Below are positions 32,265 through 36,306 of a stretch of DNA of 36,306 nucleotides, piece by piece. The notes below the pieces were generated by a model. That model ran no database searches, was not told the origin of the DNA, and worked only from the letters and a program-made list of their open reading frames with translations. The DNA is taken from assembly GCA_002179805.1 (NCBI GenBank), contig NAVB01000461.1, positions 1 to 36,306 of the forward strand, given 5' to 3'. This DNA is from Acanthamoeba lenticulata. Its lineage: Eukaryota > Discosea > Longamoebia > Acanthamoebidae. A program made the translations under genes and the position numbers. Position 1 is the stretch's first letter, and each line of letters starts with the position of its first letter.

Positions 32265-33808
32265 GCCGAAACAGGAACGTAGCACACGATCTGCAGGCGC
32301 AGGACCGCGCCTTCAGGCTGGGCCAGACCAAGGATACGGAGGTGTATCGGTTCATCTCGGCCGGCACGATCGAGGAGACCATGTACCAGCGGCAGATCTA
32401 CAAGCAGCAGCTGGCCAACATCTGCACAGAGGCCAAGAACGAGAAGCGCTACTTCAAGGGCATGGCCGGCGTGCGCGGCAAGGAGGGCGAGCTCTTTGGC
32501 ATCGCCAACCTCCTCCGCCTCAACGACTCTGTCGTCACCAACAGTACGCCCCCCTCAAAACTATTTTATTTTATTTTATTTGTTTTTAATTTCTGAAATA
32601 GTTTTGAAAGTATTTTATTGTATTTGTTTTTGATTTGTGGAAATTGCAAAAGACATTATCGAGCGAGCCGAGAAGCTGGAAAAGACAGTCGGCCAGGCGG
32701 CAAAGCGCGAGGAGGAACGTCTGGCGTTCCGAATCGAGAAGCAAGGCCAAGGGACTTCCTCCACGCGTTCATGTACGTCACCCGTCTACGCCTCACACGG
32801 GCGAGGTGGCGCTCAGGCTCATTCGCGACTTGCTCTTTGCTGCTGCTGCTGCTGCTGTTGCACAGCCGAACCGGACGAGAGCCAGGCCGTGCGGATGCTC
32901 TTTGACTCGGAGGCCTCCTCGCAACGGGTCCCGGCTCACCGTGAGGACTTGGTCGTCATCGATGATGACGCGCCTCCCGAAGAACACGAGGACGACGACG
33001 CGATCGTCGATGACGCCGGGAAGACAGAGAACGTGTTTGATCTGCTTCGGAAGTCGGGCGTCTCCTACTTTCATCGCCACAACGTGCGCGCTCTTCTTCT
33101 TCGTCTTCATCTTCATCTTCTTCTGCTACTTTGGCTCACACAAGGGAAACTATTTTCTCTTTTTGTTTCCGCACAGGATGTCATGGGCGAGTCCGAGTAC
33201 GAGAAGCGGCTGTCGCGGCTTGCCGCGCAGGAGATGGAGAACGAGGAAGAGGACGAGGACGCCAGAGAGCAACAACAGCAGCAGCGGGCCTACCCGGAGC
33301 TGCAGCTCGCCACGCCGGCCAGCGCGCGCTTCCTCGCCCGCGGCGCACGCAGGCGCCCGCCTTCGCCCGTTTACGGCCGAGTACGTGCGCCCTCATCTCA
33401 CCACGTCCGTCCCCGGTGGTGTTTGTTTGTTTGTTTGTTTGGCCGCTCCTCACGCGTGACGTCCAGGTCAAGCCAGCGTTGGCGTTGGTCGGGGCGAGCG
33501 CAAAGAAGACGGGCCACTACAAGCGTCATCAGCAACAGGACGAAGAAGAGGAAGTGGTGGTGCTCGATGATGACGATGATGAAGCGGAGCAACGAGAGCA
33601 GGATGATGTGGAGGAGCTCGACGAGCTCGAGGAAGAAGAGGAGGAGGAGACCAAAAAACAAGCGAAAAAGAAGAGGAAGAAGCGGCGAAGGACAGAAAAA
33701 AAGAGCAACAAGAAGGCGCTGCCATCAGGTGGGGCAGCCAGCTGGAGACCAGCAGCCCCCATCGCAGTGGATCTCGACGATGCCATCATCGACTTGAGCG
33801 ATGAATGA
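25138..33808 (+). CDS. SNF2-family DNA translocase, ERCC6L2-like, with giant disordered N-terminus
   Basis: Sixteen exons: 25138-30150, 30234-30432, 30516-30596, 30661-30739, 30813-30954, 31024-31151, 31262-31368, 31462-31602, 31700-31820, 31901-32015, 32095-32150, 32275-32543, 32653-32772, 32866-33083, 33177-33380, 33467-33808. They sum to 2444 residues. The first about 1570 residues are Ser/Thr/Pro/Ala- and acid-rich and look disordered, with lysine tracts suited to nuclear import. The ATPase starts with LHAYQRDGVRFLYDLY, motif I DDMGLGKTVQT (about 1610), motif II FDEVHRLK (about 1731), motif III LTGTVMQ, then LSNHPMLLAP, motif V STKAGSLGLNLTAANIV and motif VI QAQDRAFRLGQT. The region FDLLRKSGVSYFHRHNDVMG after the helicase core suggests the C-terminal module of ERCC6L2-type proteins. 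ERCC6L2 acts in transcription-coupled and end-joining repair; that role here is inferred. Confidence 0.88.
25889..26038 (+). repeat. Two copies of a Ser/Pro-rich 13-residue segment in the SNF2 N-terminus
   Basis: SSSSASTPSAPFP occurs at about 25889-25927 and again at about 26000-26038. The DNA copies differ at several third positions, so the duplication is old enough for silent change while the peptide has stayed identical. Confidence 0.7.
32201..32264. repeat. (ACGC)16 microsatellite in a SNF2 intron
   Basis: Sixteen uninterrupted ACGC units fill about half of the 124-base intron 32151-32274. The tract reads GCGT on the other strand. It separates the exon with motif V from the exon with motif VI, and ends ten bases before the acceptor CAG. 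Confidence 0.95.
33421..33440. repeat. (GTTT)5 microsatellite in the last SNF2 intron
   Basis: Five GTTT units serve as part of the polypyrimidine-like tract of the 86-base intron 33381-33466. Confidence 0.9.
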
Positions 33809-33945
33809 AGCCGACGAAGGACATGAACAATACACGATCTCGCCATCACAGTTAACATCTTTTGTATGTGTGTGTAAGGAAGGATCAAGTGTGCTACAAA
33901 AAAAGCTGATGGACCACTCATGAGTGATGAGTGAATGGGTCGTCA
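33809..33945. other. Convergent intergenic spacer (SNF2 / VWA)
   Basis: A 137-base spacer between two stop codons facing each other. Both 3' ends must fit here, so the transcripts likely overlap. No clear poly(A) signal is visible. Confidence 0.4.
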
Positions 33946-34930
33946 TCAGGCGAGGAAGGCGAGGGCGAGCTGGAACCAGTCCAGCTCTTCGTCGGCGTTC
34001 TTGAGCGGCATGTTCTTTTTCTGGCGCGCGATGAACTTGATCGCCTTCTGCACCACCAGGTCCCAGTTGGTCTTCTGCTCGGCAAAGTTCTTCGACAGGT
34101 AGGCCGCCACGACGGCCGTCGCCCACAGCGCCTCGACCTCCTTGTCCACTGCACGAGACAAACCAGAGACAAAGTGAGCTCTCGTCCCTTTGAACTCGAC
34201 GGCCGCAGACAAACGCACCCTTGGAGAGCTTGGCCGCGGGGATGCCGGCGCGCAGCTGGTCGGCGGACTGGCGCACGAGGCTCACGGCGTCGCTCCAGTC
34301 CCAGCTGCCGTTGGCCTTTTGCTTCATGATGATCTCCCGCATCTGCGTCGGCGGCGGCGCCACAGCGCTCTGGGGAGACGCTGACGACAGAGCGGCGCCG
34401 CAGCGGCGAACGACGACGATACCGAGGAGGATGGCGCAGCCAACGACCGGCGCGCAAGGCTGGGCTGACTCTCCTTCTTTTCCGTTTCCTTCTCCTTCTT
34501 CTTCTTCCTGTCCTTGCCCTTCTTCTCCTTCTTGACCACCACCTCCTCCTCGTCCTCGTCTTCCTCGTCCAAGTCGTTGCTGTAGTTTTCGCTGATGCTG
34601 CTCGACAAGCAGAGCTCGGACTGATTAGTGGCCGGCATCGCGAGGCACTTGCTCTTCGCGCCAAAGGACGAAACCGCCATGGCAAACTTGGTGCCGCTCG
34701 GCGCAGGCGCACTTGCTTTCTTCTTATTGCACACGGGCGCACTTGCTTTCTTCTTCTTGCACACGGGCTTCGCAACCGGGGCCGCACCGGAGCGAGAGCG
34801 AACCACGGCGCCACCTCGGCCCGTAGCAGGGCCGGATAGCGAGCGGACTGGTGCGTGTGGGCGGGCAGCCACGGCCGCTGTCGTGTCGACACAGCGCACG
34901 AGATTCCATGTGAGCTCTTGAGCCGGCCCA

Positions 34931-34962
<32 letters not shown>

Positions 34963-36281
34963 AGAGGACGTCGTCGTACGCTTTTCAAAGGTGATGGGGA
35001 TCTTGCGGACCTGCATCGTGCCCTCGGTGGCCTCGTCGCGCTCCTCGACCGCGACAAACGCCGTGTGCTTGCACAGGATGCCGCTCTGCAGCGAGATGCG
35101 CACGGCCTCGGCCTTGACGTCGCCCGCGCCGGACTTGACCTTGCCGCTGGCATCGTGCATGTAGCTCCGGCCCTCTTCCAAGTCCCTGCGACGAGCGTGC
35201 ACGCGTCAGCCCAATGCTCCCACGACGAAACGATCAACGGAGACATCAACGACAAAGACAAAGACGAAGACGAATACGACGTACTTGAGCAGGGTCCTGG
35301 CGGCGAGCTTGTGGAAGAGCGTGCCGGGCTCGGCCTTGGTCGTGTCGACCTTGACCACGGCCTCGAAGGGCCGCAGCACGGTCTTGGCACGGACGGTGAT
35401 CTCCACCTCGCCGGCAGCACTGGATTTGTCGTCGACGATGCCGTAGACCACGAGGCGGCCGCCGCAGAAGAGCGGCGGCAGGCGGAAGGGCGCGGGCTGG
35501 ACGTGCGCGGCGCCCTTCCAGGCGACCTCGATGTCGGTCAGGGCCGGCTGCATGGCCCGGCGCAGCTGGCGCAGGACCTTGTCCTCCATGGCGTCGCCCG
35601 GGCGCACAAACTCGTAGAAGCCCTCGCCGGCCTTGGCCAGGCCCTGGACGAGGTCCTGCGAGGCGTCGTTGCCCACGCCAAAGGTGAAGACGCGCGTCGT
35701 CTGCGCGTGCTGGCGCACAAAGTTGATGCACTCTTGCGTGTTGCCCACTTCGCCATCGGTGAGGATGAACAGCTGGCGCGGGTAGCCCTCCTTGGTCGGG
35801 CTCTGCAGGACCTGCTGCAGGGGCTTCAAGATGTTGGTCCCGCCCAGGTCAGCCAACATCGTCTGCACATGCTTCGTCGCCACGTCAAGATTCCTGCCAG
35901 GAAAAAAGAAACAAAAATGTTAAAAATTATTATATTTTATATTAAAGAAAATAAAATAAAAAAATAAAAAACGTACTTGTCGTTGTATTCGACGCTGCCG
36001 CGGGGGAAGAGGTGCTGGGTGCTGGTGCCAAAGCCGATGATGTTGAACATGGTGCCCTCGCCCAGGCTCCGGAGGAAGATCTGGAGGGTGTCCTTGACCT
36101 GGTTGATGCGCGAGCCGGACATGCTGCCGGACCGATCGACGATGAAGATCATCTCCGTGTAGATGTCCTCGTCATCGGCCAAGTCGAGCTTGGGGTAGAG
36201 CGACACCATGACCGTCTTCGTGCCCTGCTCGTTCACCTCCACTCGCCCGCACGGCCTGATCGGCACCATTCCCAACAAAAA
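33946..36281 (-). CDS. von Willebrand factor A (VWA5A-like) protein, 5' part off window
   Basis: Six exons run from right to left: about 36270-35977, 35893-35285, 35185-34980, 34916-34423, 34342-34219 and 34148-33946, joined in phase. The vWA domain has an intact metal-binding MIDAS site: DRSGSMSG, the Thr in LGGTN, and the Asp in LTDGEVGN. C-terminal parts match VWA5A-type proteins: KQKANGSWDWSDAV, ALWATAVVAAYL and WDLVVQKAIKFI. Such proteins usually carry an N-terminal VIT domain before the vWA. The first exon here starts with PIRPCGRVEVNEQG, and a CAG acceptor near 36263 suggests that a VIT-coding exon lies beyond the window edge; ATG at 36269 is a weaker start. A Lys- and acid-rich linker (34550-34800) separates the halves. 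No signal peptide or span is visible. The function is unknown; intracellular protein scaffolding is a guess. Confidence 0.85.
34707..34766 (-). repeat. 30-base tandem duplication in the VWA gene linker
   Basis: Two adjacent 30-base copies (34707-34736 and 34737-34766) differ at one base. They encode VCKKKKASAP and VCNKKKASAP in the lysine-rich linker, so the copy number change preserved the reading frame. Confidence 0.9.
34931..34962. repeat. GA/CT microsatellite in a VWA intron
   Basis: An (AG)n tract with one interruption. On the coding strand it reads CTCTCT and forms the polypyrimidine tract shortly before the acceptor TCAAG of the exon starting at 34916. Confidence 0.9.
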
Positions 36282-36306
36282 TTCGGAATAAGATTATTAT
36301 TATTGA

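Overview
This window is nuclear DNA of a eukaryote with a compact, intron-rich, GC-rich genome. The best guess is an amoebozoan of the Acanthamoeba type. Almost every gene is cut by short GT-AG introns of about 60-130 bases, often with G|GTACG-type donors and CAG acceptors. Intergenic gaps are mostly 100-500 bases. A 5S rRNA-like gene and a TPLATE (TSET complex) gene fit this placement. The species assignment is an inference from recalled family and 5S sequence, not from a search.

Layout from left to right: a multi-pass membrane protein that runs off the left edge (minus); an AGC-family Ser/Thr kinase (minus); the mitoribosomal GTPase-like protein mS29/DAP3 (minus), divergent from a lysine-rich protein of unknown function (plus); a 19-exon TPLATE gene (minus); an ARF-like GTPase (minus); a universal stress protein (minus), divergent from a microbial-type poly(ADP-ribose) glycohydrolase (plus); a shortened 5S rRNA gene with a T-run terminator (minus); a short-chain dehydrogenase (minus), divergent from a KUP-type potassium transporter (plus); a SPIN90/Ldb17-like protein (minus), divergent from a 2444-residue ERCC6L2-like SNF2 translocase (plus); and a vWA/VWA5A-like protein (minus) that runs off the right edge.

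The genes are mostly unrelated housekeeping functions, as expected in a eukaryotic chromosome. Loose themes are membrane traffic and cortical actin (TPLATE, ARF-like, SPIN90-like), ADP-ribose and DNA-repair metabolism (PARG-like, ERCC6L2-like), and ion or stress physiology (KUP, USP). I see no operon, mobile element, CRISPR array, viral gene or genuinely new multi-gene system. The most unusual items are the 5S copy with an apparent loss in helix IV, the TPLATE subunit and one ambiguous frame change inside it, the catalytic-motif-splitting intron of the PARG-like gene, and the contrast in exon structure inside the SNF2 gene.

Exon coordinates given below were worked out by hand from splice signals and reading-frame continuity. 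For almost every gene the exon lengths sum to a whole number of codons, which supports them. Transcription starts, poly(A) sites and untranslated regions are largely not determinable here.
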